42,949 nucleotides of DNA from the IMG/VR virus record IMGVR_UViG_3300025168_000016, positions 1-42,949 of that record; one strand, given 5' to 3'. Below the pieces are notes generated by a model. It was given only the letters and a program-made list of their open reading frames with translations, searched no databases and was not told the DNA's origin. The stretch is from a virus. Shown in pieces: positions 8,569 to 17,964 of this stretch. Made by a program: the position numbers and the translations under genes. The number at the start of each line of letters is the position of its first letter. The first letter of the stretch is position 1.

Positions 8569-9134
8569 TGCCATTAACTGAAAGAGACATTCGTAAAGTT
8601 ATTAACACTAAACAAAGTACTGTTGAGTTCAATGGTATTCCTTCTCCAGCTAGTATGGTAGATGGACAGGTTGCCCTACATAAAAAAAGCAATTCTTTGT
8701 TAGCCTTGTATCGTAAAAAATTTGGTAAGCTTTGGAAAACTTATTTATCTGCAAATGGTGATCAAATTGTTGATAGAGACTTAAAGGTATTTGGAAAACT
8801 CAAATCAAAAGTAACCGCTAAAGATTTAGTGTTTGAACAGGGCCCAACTTTAGAAATAGCAAGTGGAGTTATTACAATCACTCATTCTTTGCATGAGGTA
8901 GAGGTTCAAGGAGCTAGTGGTGATGATAATTTAGACACTATTAATGGTGGTGTGTCTGGCCAAATTCTCATACTAAGGGCTTTTGATGGTGGCAGAACAG
9001 TTACATTAAAACATGAAGAAGATAATATATTTATAACAGGTGGAAGCGATTTTGAACTAAACAGTAGTAGTGATGTAGCAATATGCTTAAAAGACGGAAA
9101 TGATTGGTTAGTTATTGTGACTGCTAGTATATAA
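8568..9134 (+). CDS. Tail-associated beta-rich protein, short fibre/adaptor candidate
   Basis: 188 residues, translationally coupled to the tail protein by TAATG. The N-terminal 60 residues are polar; the C-terminal 100 form a beta module with a G-x-I-x-I-x-R pattern and a W-L-V-I ending, similar in style to the end of the 970-residue adhesin. This could anchor or complete a fibre. Exact family unknown. Confidence 0.65.
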   Translation: MPLTERDIRKVINTKQSTVEFNGIPSPASMVDGQVALHKKSNSLLALYRKKFGKLWKTYLSANGDQIVDRDLKVFGKLKSKVTAKDLVFEQGPTLEIASGVITITHSLHEVEVQGASGDDNLDTINGGVSGQILILRAFDGGRTVTLKHEEDNIFITGGSDFELNSSSDVAICLKDGNDWLVIVTASI

Positions 9135-9193
9135 AATGAAATTAAACTATTTATTATTACAAAAAACTTTCTTAAATTCAAGGGAATTACATC

Positions 9194-10792
9194 ATGCACA
9201 AGAAATCTAACACTTATTCTAGTTCATCTCCCTTAACATCAGGCCCTAATATGACTGGTTACTATATGGGAAACTCTCCTAGTCTAATGTCTATGATGCA
9301 AACTGGAGACTTGGTAACAAGTGGAGACGTTGCAATTTCAAGAGCCAAGCAAGGCGTTAAAGAGATTGATGCATTGGAATCAGCTCAAGAAAAAGAAGCA
9401 AAAAGACAAGCAAGAGGTAGATTATTTGGAGGAGTTGGTGGATTAGCAGGGGGATTATTACTTTCTGCTTTAATACCTGCTGCAGCTCCTGCTTACTTAC
9501 TGGCTTTAGCAGCTGGTGGAGGGACGGCTTTAGGTAAAGGTTTTGGAGAAAGATTAGGGGCTGGTAGAGCTCGTAGATCTGAACAACCATCAGATACGTT
9601 TTTTTATGGAAAGAATTTTGAAGATATAGATGAAGCTAGTGAGGAATACAACCAAGGTATGCTAGAAAGAGCTGGTGTCTCTGGATTAAAGGCTGGATTA
9701 ACAGCAGGATTAGCACCCGGTGGTGGAATGTATGGAACAGTACAGGGAGGGTTAAGAAATAAACTCTTAGATAAAGGTTTACTTGGTTACTCATCAGGTA
9801 TTACACCCGGATCAATGCCGGCTTCAGCTGGTGCTGAATTTGCTGGAGACGTTGCCATTCCTGAATTTGACACATCCTTAGATGATTTCTCTGGTTTAGT
9901 AGCAGAAAATAATGCATATCAAAATTTTGATATGTCCTTGGCTAGACTTAATTCTTTAAAGTCATTACAAGAATCATCAGATAGCCTTGCTAGGAGTGCG
10001 ACTTTACAACGCAATCTTGAGAAGTACTATCAGTCACTCGGAACAGAGGCTCCAGCGTTTGTAAATCGAGAGGATGGTGGTCTTATTAACTATGAAAATG
10101 GTGGCCCAATTAGGGAAGGTTTTGGAAGTTTTGGATCAGGTGCTTTTTCTAGTAACCCTGCAAATCCTTATTCTTATTATACACCTCCAACAGGATTTGA
10201 CCCTACTCAAGATTCTGAGAAAGGACAGTTTTCACCATCATCAGCAGATACAGCTGGTTATAATACTAGTGCACAGGACATTGCAAGTAGTATGAACTTA
10301 AAAATAGACGATGATGCGGTTAGGTTTTATGAGGGTTTTGATAGGGGAGAAGTTAATCCACTTGTCAGACAAACTAGAGGAGACTTAGAACAAGCAAAGT
10401 CTGATACTAGTATGTTGTCTGCAAAGCAAGGTTTTTCAGGTAGTGGGGTACAGCAACAAAGTTTACTCGACTTAACTCAAACTTCATCTGACATAGTAAG
10501 TGAAGCTAGAGAAAAGTCTGCAGAAGATTATCAAGAGCGTATTAAAGAACAATTAGCTGCTGATTACGCAAGAGAGGGTGGCGGTGTTACGGATGCCGCT
10601 GGTACTACTGTTGAAGATTATGGAGCTGATGGAGAAGGAGTCGTACAGGCTATTACTAACCCGCCTACTGGATGGACTGGGGGAAATAGTCCAAGTGAGG
10701 GGACAACTCATCAAGATGAGTATGGTGGTACATGGACAGTCACACAAAATCAATTAGGTGATTTAGTGTGGTTGTTAACAAACGAAGGTTGA
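9194..10792 (+). CDS. Internal virion protein candidate with hydrophobic Gly/Ala segment
   Basis: 532 residues. Residues about 78-114 are a Gly/Ala/Leu-rich hydrophobic stretch able to enter a membrane; the rest is polar, with G-G-L and N-G-G-P motifs near 290-300 and a helical Gln-rich zone at 390-440. Position with two further large proteins matches the ejected core proteins of podoviruses, which form a conduit across the cell envelope. AGGGAA lies before ATG 9194. The role is inferred from architecture and context. Confidence 0.6.
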   Translation: MHKKSNTYSSSSPLTSGPNMTGYYMGNSPSLMSMMQTGDLVTSGDVAISRAKQGVKEIDALESAQEKEAKRQARGRLFGGVGGLAGGLLLSALIPAAAPAYLLALAAGGGTALGKGFGERLGAGRARRSEQPSDTFFYGKNFEDIDEASEEYNQGMLERAGVSGLKAGLTAGLAPGGGMYGTVQGGLRNKLLDKGLLGYSSGITPGSMPASAGAEFAGDVAIPEFDTSLDDFSGLVAENNAYQNFDMSLARLNSLKSLQESSDSLARSATLQRNLEKYYQSLGTEAPAFVNREDGGLINYENGGPIREGFGSFGSGAFSSNPANPYSYYTPPTGFDPTQDSEKGQFSPSSADTAGYNTSAQDIASSMNLKIDDDAVRFYEGFDRGEVNPLVRQTRGDLEQAKSDTSMLSAKQGFSGSGVQQQSLLDLTQTSSDIVSEAREKSAEDYQERIKEQLAADYAREGGGVTDAAGTTVEDYGADGEGVVQAITNPPTGWTGGNSPSEGTTHQDEYGGTWTVTQNQLGDLVWLLTNEG

Positions 10793-10796
10793 AAAC

Positions 10797-12326
10797 ATGG
10801 CTAACGGAGTAAAATCAATATACAGTAGAAGACAGCGTATGGCTCCCGGTCAATACGAAACACCCCTTGCAGATTTTCTAGATCGCTTACCAGATTATGT
10901 AGGTCAGTATCAAGCACAGAAATTAGAAGAAAAAAAATACAATGATGCTTTAAGTAGGCAAAAGTCTTTAGATAGTAGAAATGAAGAGAGGTATCAACAG
11001 GGTATTATAAGAGATGAGAATAGACTAAAAAGAAATACAGCTGATGGGTTTGTGAAGCAAGGTAGATTTGATCAAGCGATTTCTATATATGAATATTTAG
11101 GGGACGATGTTTCTGCTACTGCAGCAAGGGAGTCAAAAGTTAAAACAGAAGGTATGAATGATAGTTTTGTAGATTTGAGAAATGATTTAAGTGAAATACC
11201 TGAAGATTCTACTGATATATTTTTATTTAAAGATAGATTAAATAACTTTGAAAATGAATATCCTATGGAAGCTAGTTCTAAAATATACGGTGAATACATG
11301 GGAATGAAAGATAGAGTAGGTGTACGTGTTAAACGAATGAATAAAGGTGTGATACCGATTGGTGAATGGCAAAATATGGATCGACAGGGAAGGGTAGACT
11401 ATAGGGCTCTTGTTCAGACAGAAGAAAAAATAGAAGACTTAAGTAAGCAACTTAGCAATTCTTTTTCCAGTGATGAAATAAGAAAGAAAGCTTTAGAAGA
11501 TTTAGAATCTGAACAAAAAACTTATCAGGGGATACTGCTTAACCCTAGATATACACTTGAAACAGAAGAACAGTACCGTCAATCTGTTATTGATACAGCA
11601 AAATTACAGTCAGATGCTGCTATCAAAGAAAAAAGAAACCAAGCAGATGCTGCTATCAAAGAAAAAAGAAACCAAGAGTTTTTAGATAAAACATTAGAAG
11701 CAGATAGATTAGGATTGGCAATGCCTAACATCACCGAAGGTTCAACTTTTGAAGGAGTAGGTGCACCAACTGATGAAGAAATAGTAGCTTTTGAAGAGAG
11801 TATTAATAATATGATGAGCGATGAAGGTATGCCTGTTAAGCCTATGACAATACCCGGCTTAAACACTCTTCAAGCGAATCCAAGCCGATCAACTAATCAA
11901 GCCAATGATACAACTGGTCAAACTATTTCTACAAAAATTAGTCCTCCCAAAGGCCCATATGGGGCACCGGAAAAAGCGTTTTCTATAACAGCTGATAAAA
12001 TTGTACAACTTAAAAAATTAGAAGACCGATCAAGGTATACAAATACTAAGGGAGGAGATCAGTCTTATAAAAACGCATTAAAAAAATCAAAGAAGATAAG
12101 AGAGAGTCTAGAAAAAGATATTCTTTCTATCTACGATCCTAACACCAGACAATTTAGGTATCCCGGATATGCTGAAATGTTTTCACCTCAAGGAGATATG
12201 GTTCGTGGAAAACAACTTGACACTAGGAATGTTGAAGGTGGTTTCTTGGGAAGAAGAAAGATTCCAGTCGCTGGTGTAATGTCATTTATAGAAGAGTTAT
12301 TTCCTCCTCAAATAGCTAGTATGTAG
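10797..12326 (+). CDS. Internal virion protein candidate, helical
   Basis: 509 residues, mainly charged and helical, with no membrane span. Residues about 272-293 hold a perfect tandem duplication of an 11-residue unit (33 bp at 11611-11676) that extends a coiled-coil-like segment. It lies between two other large putative ejection proteins. No catalytic motif is visible. Comparable in size to the middle core proteins of short-tailed phages. Confidence 0.55.
   Translation: MANGVKSIYSRRQRMAPGQYETPLADFLDRLPDYVGQYQAQKLEEKKYNDALSRQKSLDSRNEERYQQGIIRDENRLKRNTADGFVKQGRFDQAISIYEYLGDDVSATAARESKVKTEGMNDSFVDLRNDLSEIPEDSTDIFLFKDRLNNFENEYPMEASSKIYGEYMGMKDRVGVRVKRMNKGVIPIGEWQNMDRQGRVDYRALVQTEEKIEDLSKQLSNSFSSDEIRKKALEDLESEQKTYQGILLNPRYTLETEEQYRQSVIDTAKLQSDAAIKEKRNQADAAIKEKRNQEFLDKTLEADRLGLAMPNITEGSTFEGVGAPTDEEIVAFEESINNMMSDEGMPVKPMTIPGLNTLQANPSRSTNQANDTTGQTISTKISPPKGPYGAPEKAFSITADKIVQLKKLEDRSRYTNTKGGDQSYKNALKKSKKIRESLEKDILSIYDPNTRQFRYPGYAEMFSPQGDMVRGKQLDTRNVEGGFLGRRKIPVAGVMSFIEELFPPQIASM
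11611..11676 (+). repeat. Perfect 33-bp tandem duplication inside the 10797 gene
   Basis: The 33 bases 11611-11643 are repeated exactly at 11644-11676. The frame is kept, adding one 11-residue helical unit (core DAAIKEKRNQ). Lack of any divergence, even at third positions, suggests a recent duplication. Confidence 0.97.
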
Positions 12327-12337
12327 CGAGCGTTTAG

Positions 12338-15300
12338 ATGCCCGTTAAACTTAATTCATATGAATCATTTGCTGATTCATTAGATTCTATATATAAAAAC
12401 CCAAAATTAACCTCTGATTCTTTAGTACAAAAAGTAGATGAAAGAGGTGACTTACTAGAAGAAGAATCTAGTTATGATAATAATTTAGTTTTCCCTACTA
12501 ATTATAGATTAGAAAGAAGAAAGCAAGAAGAACAATTAAAGAAGTCCTCTGCTGACGAGACTATGTATGGTTATCAACCACCAAGCTGGACTCCTGAATG
12601 GGTTAAGGCGGGGTATAGTCGTAGCATTACAGGTATTACTGAAAGAATGATTAAGGGAGAATCTATTAAAGAGGATTATGATTTAAATATAGTTGAAGAC
12701 GTTGGAGCTACTTTAATTAGTTTTTTACAGCCATTGGATTGGGCAACTATGATTGCGGGTGGAGGTGTAGGAGGTCTTGCAGCAAAGCAAGCTTTAAAAA
12801 CAGGAGCTAAGGAAGCGATAAAAAAAGGACTAACTAAGAAAGCCACTAAGACTTTTATTGCTAATAAGCTAGACGACCAAGCTGCAATGGCTGTTTTAGG
12901 TAATGCTCCAAACAATGCAATTAGACTTATGACTGAATCAGGTATTAACGCTAGGGTAGCGAGCAAAGCTGTTAAAAATGCTGCACCTAGAGTGGTTCAT
13001 AAGGCATTAATCGAAGGAGTTAAAGGTGCTGGTGGTCTAGGCTTTTACAGCGGATTAGCCTCAGCTGCTTACGATAAAACATCGACTGGTGACGTTGATG
13101 AAGTAATGGCCTTAAAAGAAACTTTAAAGGGGGGAACATTAGGGTTAGTTACTTCTGGTACTGGTTCTATTCTAAAGTCTGTACTTAGCCCTAAGTTAAG
13201 CAATGTCACTAGAACAACAGCTATTAAAGCAGCTGAGACGGCTGAGTTTGGAGTATTGGCCCCTACGTTAAGCGGTGAAGAAATAAACTTAGAAGGTTTT
13301 ATCCACGCAGCGGGTACTATTGGTGGTTTAACAGCTCAAAAAGCGGCTATGTCTGGAATAAAAAAAGGCATTAAAAAGATAAGGGCTAAAAAATTTGATA
13401 GTGCAATGGATGCTCAAACTACAGCTGAATATATTATGAGTGAGCAACTTCCAGATAAAAAAGTTTCTGCTAGAAATATCATAGAATCTCAAGAAATATT
13501 TATTGATAGATATGATAATCGATATAATAATTTAAAGTTTAATGATAAAGCAAAACAGGTTACCTTAATTAATAAAAAAACTAAAGAGCCACTTGAATTA
13601 AATTATGATCAATTCGATCAACTACTTATCACACGAGAGGGTAATCGATCTAAGACACCAAAAGGATTAGCCTTAGGTAGAAATCAAAAGATTAAAAATT
13701 TAAAAACAAAATTAAAGTTAAATGATAAAGAATTTCAATCTCATGTTGAGTCTGCCAAACTAGAAAAAACAGCTGAGTTTCAAAAAGATCCCTTAAACTT
13801 AAAAACATTACAACCTATAGAACAATTAAAGCTTTTAAATGAGATGAGGCATCAGGGTAGAATTGTTGAATTAAAAGAATCATTTATTAAAAATGGTTGG
13901 GAAGGTGATCTTTTACCTAAAAAAATGTTAATGGATGAAATAGCCCCAACGCTTCCTAAGTTTTGGAGACAATCTAAGAACAGGATTTCAACTCAGTTAG
14001 GTAAAATGTCATTAGTTGATTTTAACAACGCAGATGCTTTAAACCTCACTACGTTAGGCCAATTCCTACAAGAGTTTAATCATATAGGTGCTTTTAAAAA
14101 TGGATTATTTAAAAGTAAAAAATTAAGAAGATATTATGAAGGCATTGCAGACAAAATGGAAGACCCTAGATATGGAAAGAACGGTGATACTTCCCTTCCT
14201 GATTATAATCGCATTCAGGAATACAGAAAAGTCATGGATAATATGTGGAATAGAGCTACAAAGTCAGGAATAGATTTAGGGCCTAAAGAAGACTTTTACT
14301 TTCCACATATGATTAAGCCAGAGTTTTTAAAAGTATTTAATAAAGATATTGCTTTAATCGGTAAGGAAAATCCAAATTTAGTTTTTGATAAAGCATCAAA
14401 CAGTAAAGAATTTCAAAGCTTAATATTAGATCATATTCAAAATAATAAATTTAACGAGTCTACTGTATCTGCTTTAAAAGAAATGGCAGGTATAAAAGAA
14501 ACTAATGTTTCAAAATCAAGAGCTCAAATAGCCGCTGAAAATAAGAAAATTGCTCAAGCCTTTTATGATTTAAATTCAGCCGTGACTGTTCATTTTAGTA
14601 GTACTGCCAAGAACTTAGAGTTAGCTAGGCAAGGAACTAAAATTCCTAAAGCATTTATGGAAAGAGATTCTAGATTAGTATTAGCTAGGTATTCTACTCA
14701 ATTAGCTAAAAGGATTTCATTTGTAGAAACTTTTGGAACTCAGGGAGAGAATGTTTCTGGTAGAATAGCAGCTTTAAGAACTAACGCAGCTCAGAAAACT
14801 AAACTAGGAGACATTGCTACTGGTAAACAATTATCTATTGAAGCCGACACAATTGATATGTTATTTAAATCATATACTAATAAAATAGAAATGGACGCTT
14901 CTTACAATTGGAAACCCACTGCTAAAAAGTTTTGGAGCGAAGTAGTAAATTTTGAGATAGGTACTAAAATTGGATTGGGATTTGCTACGATACCAAACTT
15001 AACTCAGCTTTCAATCTCTACCGCTGTTAAGGCAGGTTATTATCCTATGATGAAAGGTATGATTAAGATGTCAATGCCTACGAAAGCTGGAAGAGAATAT
15101 CGTGCTGAAATTGCTAAGGCAGGTGTCTCTAATCTATCTATATTCCAGATGATTAATAGTCTAGAACCCACTGATACCTTTATGGGTAAATTTGCAGATG
15201 TGACAACAAGAGCTTTTGGATTTCAAACTATAAATAAATTTAATCAATTAGCTTCAGCTGCTGCGGCAAAAGAATGGATTAGTGGACTACAAAAAGCAGC

Positions 15301-16303
15301 TACTGGTAAAAGTGCTCTATTAGATGTGGGATTAAAACTTCCAAAGATCCTTGGGGGAAATAGACTTAATAGAAGAAACTGGGCTATAAAAAACTTACAA
15401 GACTTAGGGATTACAGATTACACTAAAAAGATACCACCTAAAAAAATGTATGAAGGAATGTATAAGTTTGCTCGGGATAGTCAGTTACAAAGAAATGTTT
15501 TAAACGAACCTCTATTATCCTTAGATCCAAGATTTAGGCCTTTCTTTTTATTTAAAAAATTTGGATATAAACAGTTTAATTGGATGAGAGAGCAACTTCA
15601 AGCTGAAGTAAGTCGTGGTAACTTATTCCCCTTGCTAAGATTAGGAGTCGCTGGAATGGCAGGTGGTGAGATGGTATCTTGGGCAAGAGATGCATTAGCT
15701 CAGAAATTTGCTGGACAACCTGTATATGATGAAAATAGATATATGTTTTCATTTTTAAATAAAGAAACCCCAATGTCATCAACTGGTACTGGTTCACTTA
15801 TTGATATGAGCAAGTTTACTATTGATGACTATATAGATAAATTTGCTGCAGTAGGAGCTTTTGGGGTAATCGGAGATATTGTATCCAATGAAAATAAAGT
15901 AAGAGCTCTTGAGTTCGCCTTTAAACCCGCTGTTGTCCAAGACTTTGATAAGATATGGAGTGCTATGACAAGGACAATGCAAGATACAAAGGATTATGGG
16001 TTAGGAGCTGCTAAAAGATTTCCTAAATATATAGCTCCTTTATTAGGAACTGCCCCAAGAAGATACCTTGAACGATATGAACCATCTGGGCAAAGACAAG
16101 CATATGTAAAGAGAAGAAAACAAATTATTCTTCCTAGAATAAAAGATGCAATTATCGATGGTGATTCTCAAAAAGCAAGTAAATTAATTAAAGCTTATAA
16201 CAATTCATTTGGAAGAGAAAATCCTATACTTTGGGAAGATTATGATTCTGACGCTATCGGAGAAAGAATTATAAACAAAGCTAAGAAAAAAGCTAATCCT
16301 TGA
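12338..16303 (+). CDS. Very large internal virion / DNA-ejection protein candidate
   Basis: 1321 residues, the largest protein in the genome. Residues 122-149 are a hydrophobic Gly-rich segment; the remainder is Lys-rich and predominantly helical. Size and position match the large core protein of T7-like ejection machinery (gp16), but I see no lytic transglycosylase motif. Its stop overlaps by 11 bases the stop of the convergent gene at 16293. Confidence 0.6.
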   Translation: MPVKLNSYESFADSLDSIYKNPKLTSDSLVQKVDERGDLLEEESSYDNNLVFPTNYRLERRKQEEQLKKSSADETMYGYQPPSWTPEWVKAGYSRSITGITERMIKGESIKEDYDLNIVEDVGATLISFLQPLDWATMIAGGGVGGLAAKQALKTGAKEAIKKGLTKKATKTFIANKLDDQAAMAVLGNAPNNAIRLMTESGINARVASKAVKNAAPRVVHKALIEGVKGAGGLGFYSGLASAAYDKTSTGDVDEVMALKETLKGGTLGLVTSGTGSILKSVLSPKLSNVTRTTAIKAAETAEFGVLAPTLSGEEINLEGFIHAAGTIGGLTAQKAAMSGIKKGIKKIRAKKFDSAMDAQTTAEYIMSEQLPDKKVSARNIIESQEIFIDRYDNRYNNLKFNDKAKQVTLINKKTKEPLELNYDQFDQLLITREGNRSKTPKGLALGRNQKIKNLKTKLKLNDKEFQSHVESAKLEKTAEFQKDPLNLKTLQPIEQLKLLNEMRHQGRIVELKESFIKNGWEGDLLPKKMLMDEIAPTLPKFWRQSKNRISTQLGKMSLVDFNNADALNLTTLGQFLQEFNHIGAFKNGLFKSKKLRRYYEGIADKMEDPRYGKNGDTSLPDYNRIQEYRKVMDNMWNRATKSGIDLGPKEDFYFPHMIKPEFLKVFNKDIALIGKENPNLVFDKASNSKEFQSLILDHIQNNKFNESTVSALKEMAGIKETNVSKSRAQIAAENKKIAQAFYDLNSAVTVHFSSTAKNLELARQGTKIPKAFMERDSRLVLARYSTQLAKRISFVETFGTQGENVSGRIAALRTNAAQKTKLGDIATGKQLSIEADTIDMLFKSYTNKIEMDASYNWKPTAKKFWSEVVNFEIGTKIGLGFATIPNLTQLSISTAVKAGYYPMMKGMIKMSMPTKAGREYRAEIAKAGVSNLSIFQMINSLEPTDTFMGKFADVTTRAFGFQTINKFNQLASAAAAKEWISGLQKAATGKSALLDVGLKLPKILGGNRLNRRNWAIKNLQDLGITDYTKKIPPKKMYEGMYKFARDSQLQRNVLNEPLLSLDPRFRPFFLFKKFGYKQFNWMREQLQAEVSRGNLFPLLRLGVAGMAGGEMVSWARDALAQKFAGQPVYDENRYMFSFLNKETPMSSTGTGSLIDMSKFTIDDYIDKFAAVGAFGVIGDIVSNENKVRALEFAFKPAVVQDFDKIWSAMTRTMQDTKDYGLGAAKRFPKYIAPLLGTAPRRYLERYEPSGQRQAYVKRRKQIILPRIKDAIIDGDSQKASKLIKAYNNSFGRENPILWEDYDSDAIGERIINKAKKKANP

Positions 16304-16646
16304 TATAACTATATGACTCATCTGCGTATTCTTGAAAGCCATTTTTTTTCCAGAAGTCACCTAAGGTTTTAAAATATTTATTGCCTGTTAGGTCTTTTGT
16401 AAAAGTACTAATAATAATTTTAAGGATCTCTCTTCTCTGCTCTTCTGGTAAGTAGTCTTCCTCTGTAAAGTTTTCTCCGTTTCGATCTCTTCCGTCTAGA
16501 GTCATCAAAGGTTTAGCTTCTCCATGTAATCTACAGATCATATGATAATATCCATCAACAGCTCTTTTAAAATCACAGTCTTTCTCAGGGCATTTATAAA
16601 CTAGTGTAACTTTACCTTCGTCTGGAAACTCATCCATTATATCCAT
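16293..16646 (-). CDS. Small zinc-finger-like protein, last gene of leftward block
   Basis: 117 residues. Near residue 19 it has C-P-E-K-D-C followed by H-x-x-C-x-x-x-H, a plausible C2H2/C2HC zinc site; the rest is charged and helical. GGAG lies six bases before the ATG inside the end of the 16630 gene, so translation is coupled. It is the terminal gene of the leftward block and overlaps the convergent 1321-residue gene. Confidence 0.7.
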   Translation of the reverse strand: MDIMDEFPDEGKVTLVYKCPEKDCDFKRAVDGYYHMICRLHGEAKPLMTLDGRDRNGENFTEEDYLPEEQRREILKIIISTFTKDLTGNKYFKTLGDFWKKNGFQEYADESYSYIKD

Positions 16647-16884
16647 TTCTTCTCCTCATTTTAATTTTAAACATTTCTTCTTTTTTATTTTTAACGTAAA
16701 TACTTTTTTGAGACTTACTCATCTTAAGCCAACACTCAGAAAGAGAAAGGACTCTTGTATCAAAACTAGATGCTACACCACAAAAATACTTTATTTCTTT
16801 TGTATTAGTTTCTTTTTCTGGATCATAATACGATTTACCACAAAAAGCACAGACTCTATCTATATGACTACAAATTTCAAACAT
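16630..16884 (-). CDS. Small zinc-ribbon protein
   Basis: 84 residues with C-A-F-C near residue 14 and further cysteines downstream, suggesting a single zinc site, then a very basic C-terminus that could contact nucleic acid. AAGGGG is about ten bases upstream of the ATG. It follows the hairpin at 16970-16995, so it is either read through that hairpin or has a promoter in 16885-16969 that I could not identify. Confidence 0.65.
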   Translation of the reverse strand: MFEICSHIDRVCAFCGKSYYDPEKETNTKEIKYFCGVASSFDTRVLSLSECWLKMSKSQKSIYVKNKKEEMFKIKMRRRNGYNG

Positions 16885-16969
16885 TAAACAAAAAAACCCC
16901 TTTTATATTCACGTTTACAAACATATTATTATTTTTTTGATATAAGTATTGACTAAAAATATTATAAAG

Positions 16970-16995
16970 AATAACGGGCCCGTAGGCCCGTTATT
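16970..16995 (-). terminator. GC-rich perfect hairpin, intrinsic terminator candidate
   Basis: AATAACGGGCC (16970-16980), a CGTA loop, then GGCCCGTTATT (16985-16995): 11 perfect base pairs in very AT-rich surroundings. On the leftward transcript it follows the 17018 stop and is followed by a moderately U-rich stretch. Confidence 0.7.
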
Positions 16996-17017
16996 TAGTA
17001 TGGAGTCGTTAAACTAC

Positions 17018-17230
17018 CTAAAAAGGACTCTCATCCTTTCCTTTTTGTACTTTAACCGTTCCTGACAAGTAACGCTTCCCATTTTTGTCTTTATTTATCC
17101 AAAGGGCAACGTCTTTCATGGTTCCGTCAAACATTCCGTTTCCGGTATAGTCTGGTTTTTTGTCACCATCTTCCTTGTAGGTATTCTTCCAAAGCTTAAA
17201 GCTCTGGTCTTTTTGCTGATATTCAGCCAT
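17018..17230 (-). CDS. Small DUF736-like protein, possible ssDNA-binding
   Basis: 70 residues. The central pattern D-Y-T-G-x-G..D-G....V-A-L-W-I-N-x-x-x-x-G-K-R-Y-L-S-G resembles small DUF736-like phage and plasmid proteins with an OB-like beta fold. AAGGAGATCAG lies before the ATG. The gene sits beside recombination nucleases and downstream of a 5'-UTR stem element (17251-17337). Function inferred only. Confidence 0.6.
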   Translation of the reverse strand: MAEYQQKDQSFKLWKNTYKEDGDKKPDYTGNGMFDGTMKDVALWINKDKNGKRYLSGTVKVQKGKDESPF

Positions 17231-17250
17231 TCTGATCTCCTTGTTTGTAA

Positions 17251-17337
17251 CGGGTTAGTATAAACATACTTTTACGAGCCAACGTATTTTATTTGACACT
17301 TTTTAAAGTGTTATTAATTATGCTTATAACTAACCCG
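17251..17337 (-). ncRNA. 5'-UTR stem-loop element upstream of the 17018 gene
   Basis: CGGGTTAGT (17251-17259) pairs with ACTAACCCG (17329-17337), enclosing the hairpin ACACTTT-TT-AAAGTGT (17296-17311). The alternative AGTAT-AAAC-ATACT (17257-17270) competes with the outer arm. The outer stem ends 20 nt before the ATG at 17230. Part of the element overlaps the 3' end of the 17314 gene. Confidence 0.5.
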
Positions 17338-17481
17338 CTTTTTTCTGTTTAGTAAAATTCTTTTTAACTTCATCATTCTCTGAAAAGCTGATCCGTATTG
17401 ATGTACCCTATCTTCCAGTACTAACTTTTCATAAACTCTTATAATCTCTTTTAAACCTAGCTTCTTATGATTTGTTGCCAT
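17314..17481 (-). CDS. Small basic hypothetical protein (55 aa)
   Basis: A gene read from sequence: ATG at 17481 with AAGGAG seven bases upstream, stop TAA at 17314-17316. The product is helical and very basic in its second half (RILLNRKKRV), suggesting nucleic-acid contact. It overlaps the end of the 17465 nuclease-like gene by 17 bases, so the two are probably co-translated. Confidence 0.65.
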   Translation of the reverse strand: MATNHKKLGLKEIIRVYEKLVLEDRVHQYGSAFQRMMKLKRILLNRKKRVSYKHN

Positions 17482-17803
17482 TATTAAGCTCCTTCATAAT
17501 TGACAGTATATTAATAAAGAACTCATAATCTAATACAATATAAGGTTTACCTCTATCTTCCCTAACTACGACACCATCTTCGTGTTTCTCTGGCTTAAGC
17601 CACTTTGCTATGCTCGTCCTTCTTTTACATCCATAATAACGACCTTCAATTTCTATATCTCCCTTTTCGTGTTGGGCTCCACCTCTATCTCTATTGTAGG
17701 CTTCTAAGCCAAAGTCTTTTGCCATACGAACAGATTGTCTTTGTAGCTCCGCTCCTCTCTGTCTATTTCTCCTACCTCTCTTTACGTTCTTTGGATTTTT
17801 CAT
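17465..17803 (-). CDS. Holliday-junction-resolvase-like PD-(D/E)XK protein lacking the usual Glu
   Basis: 112 residues. The N-terminal R-G-A-E-L-Q-R helix, R-D-R-G-G-A-Q-H-E-K-G-D-I and Y-Y-x-C-K-R-R pattern match a small phage Holliday-junction-resolvase-like nuclease family. Asp49 and Lys60 are present, but the position two before the lysine, normally Glu in E-C-K-R-R, is Gly58 (codon GGA, one transition from GAA). The enzyme may be inactive, may use another acid such as Glu51 or Glu53, or the base may be miscalled. Start ATG 17803 overlaps the upstream stop as ATGA. Confidence 0.65.
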   Translation of the reverse strand: MKNPKNVKRGRRNRQRGAELQRQSVRMAKDFGLEAYNRDRGGAQHEKGDIEIEGRYYGCKRRTSIAKWLKPEKHEDGVVVREDRGKPYIVLDYEFFINILSIMKELNNGNKS

Positions 17804-17964
17804 ATTGATATTCTCATTTTTGATTTAACAAATTTTATTCTACACTTTGGACAATGCATATAAAGCACTTTACTATCTGAAACGTGATGAAAGTCACAAG
17901 TCATACATTGATACTTGTATTCTATCTTATCTCTCATACCTTCTCTATAGTATTTCTTATTCAT
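17800..17964 (-). CDS. Small zinc-ribbon protein (54 aa)
   Basis: Two Cys pairs, C-M-T-C and C-P-K-C, about 20 residues apart, form a clear zinc ribbon with a basic tail. The start at ATG 17964 gives an 8-base overlap with the preceding 34-residue gene; a start at 17997 would overlap it by 41 bases. It may be a nucleic-acid adaptor of the recombination module; function unknown. Confidence 0.65.
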   Translation of the reverse strand: MNKKYYREGMRDKIEYKYQCMTCDFHHVSDSKVLYMHCPKCRIKFVKSKMRISI

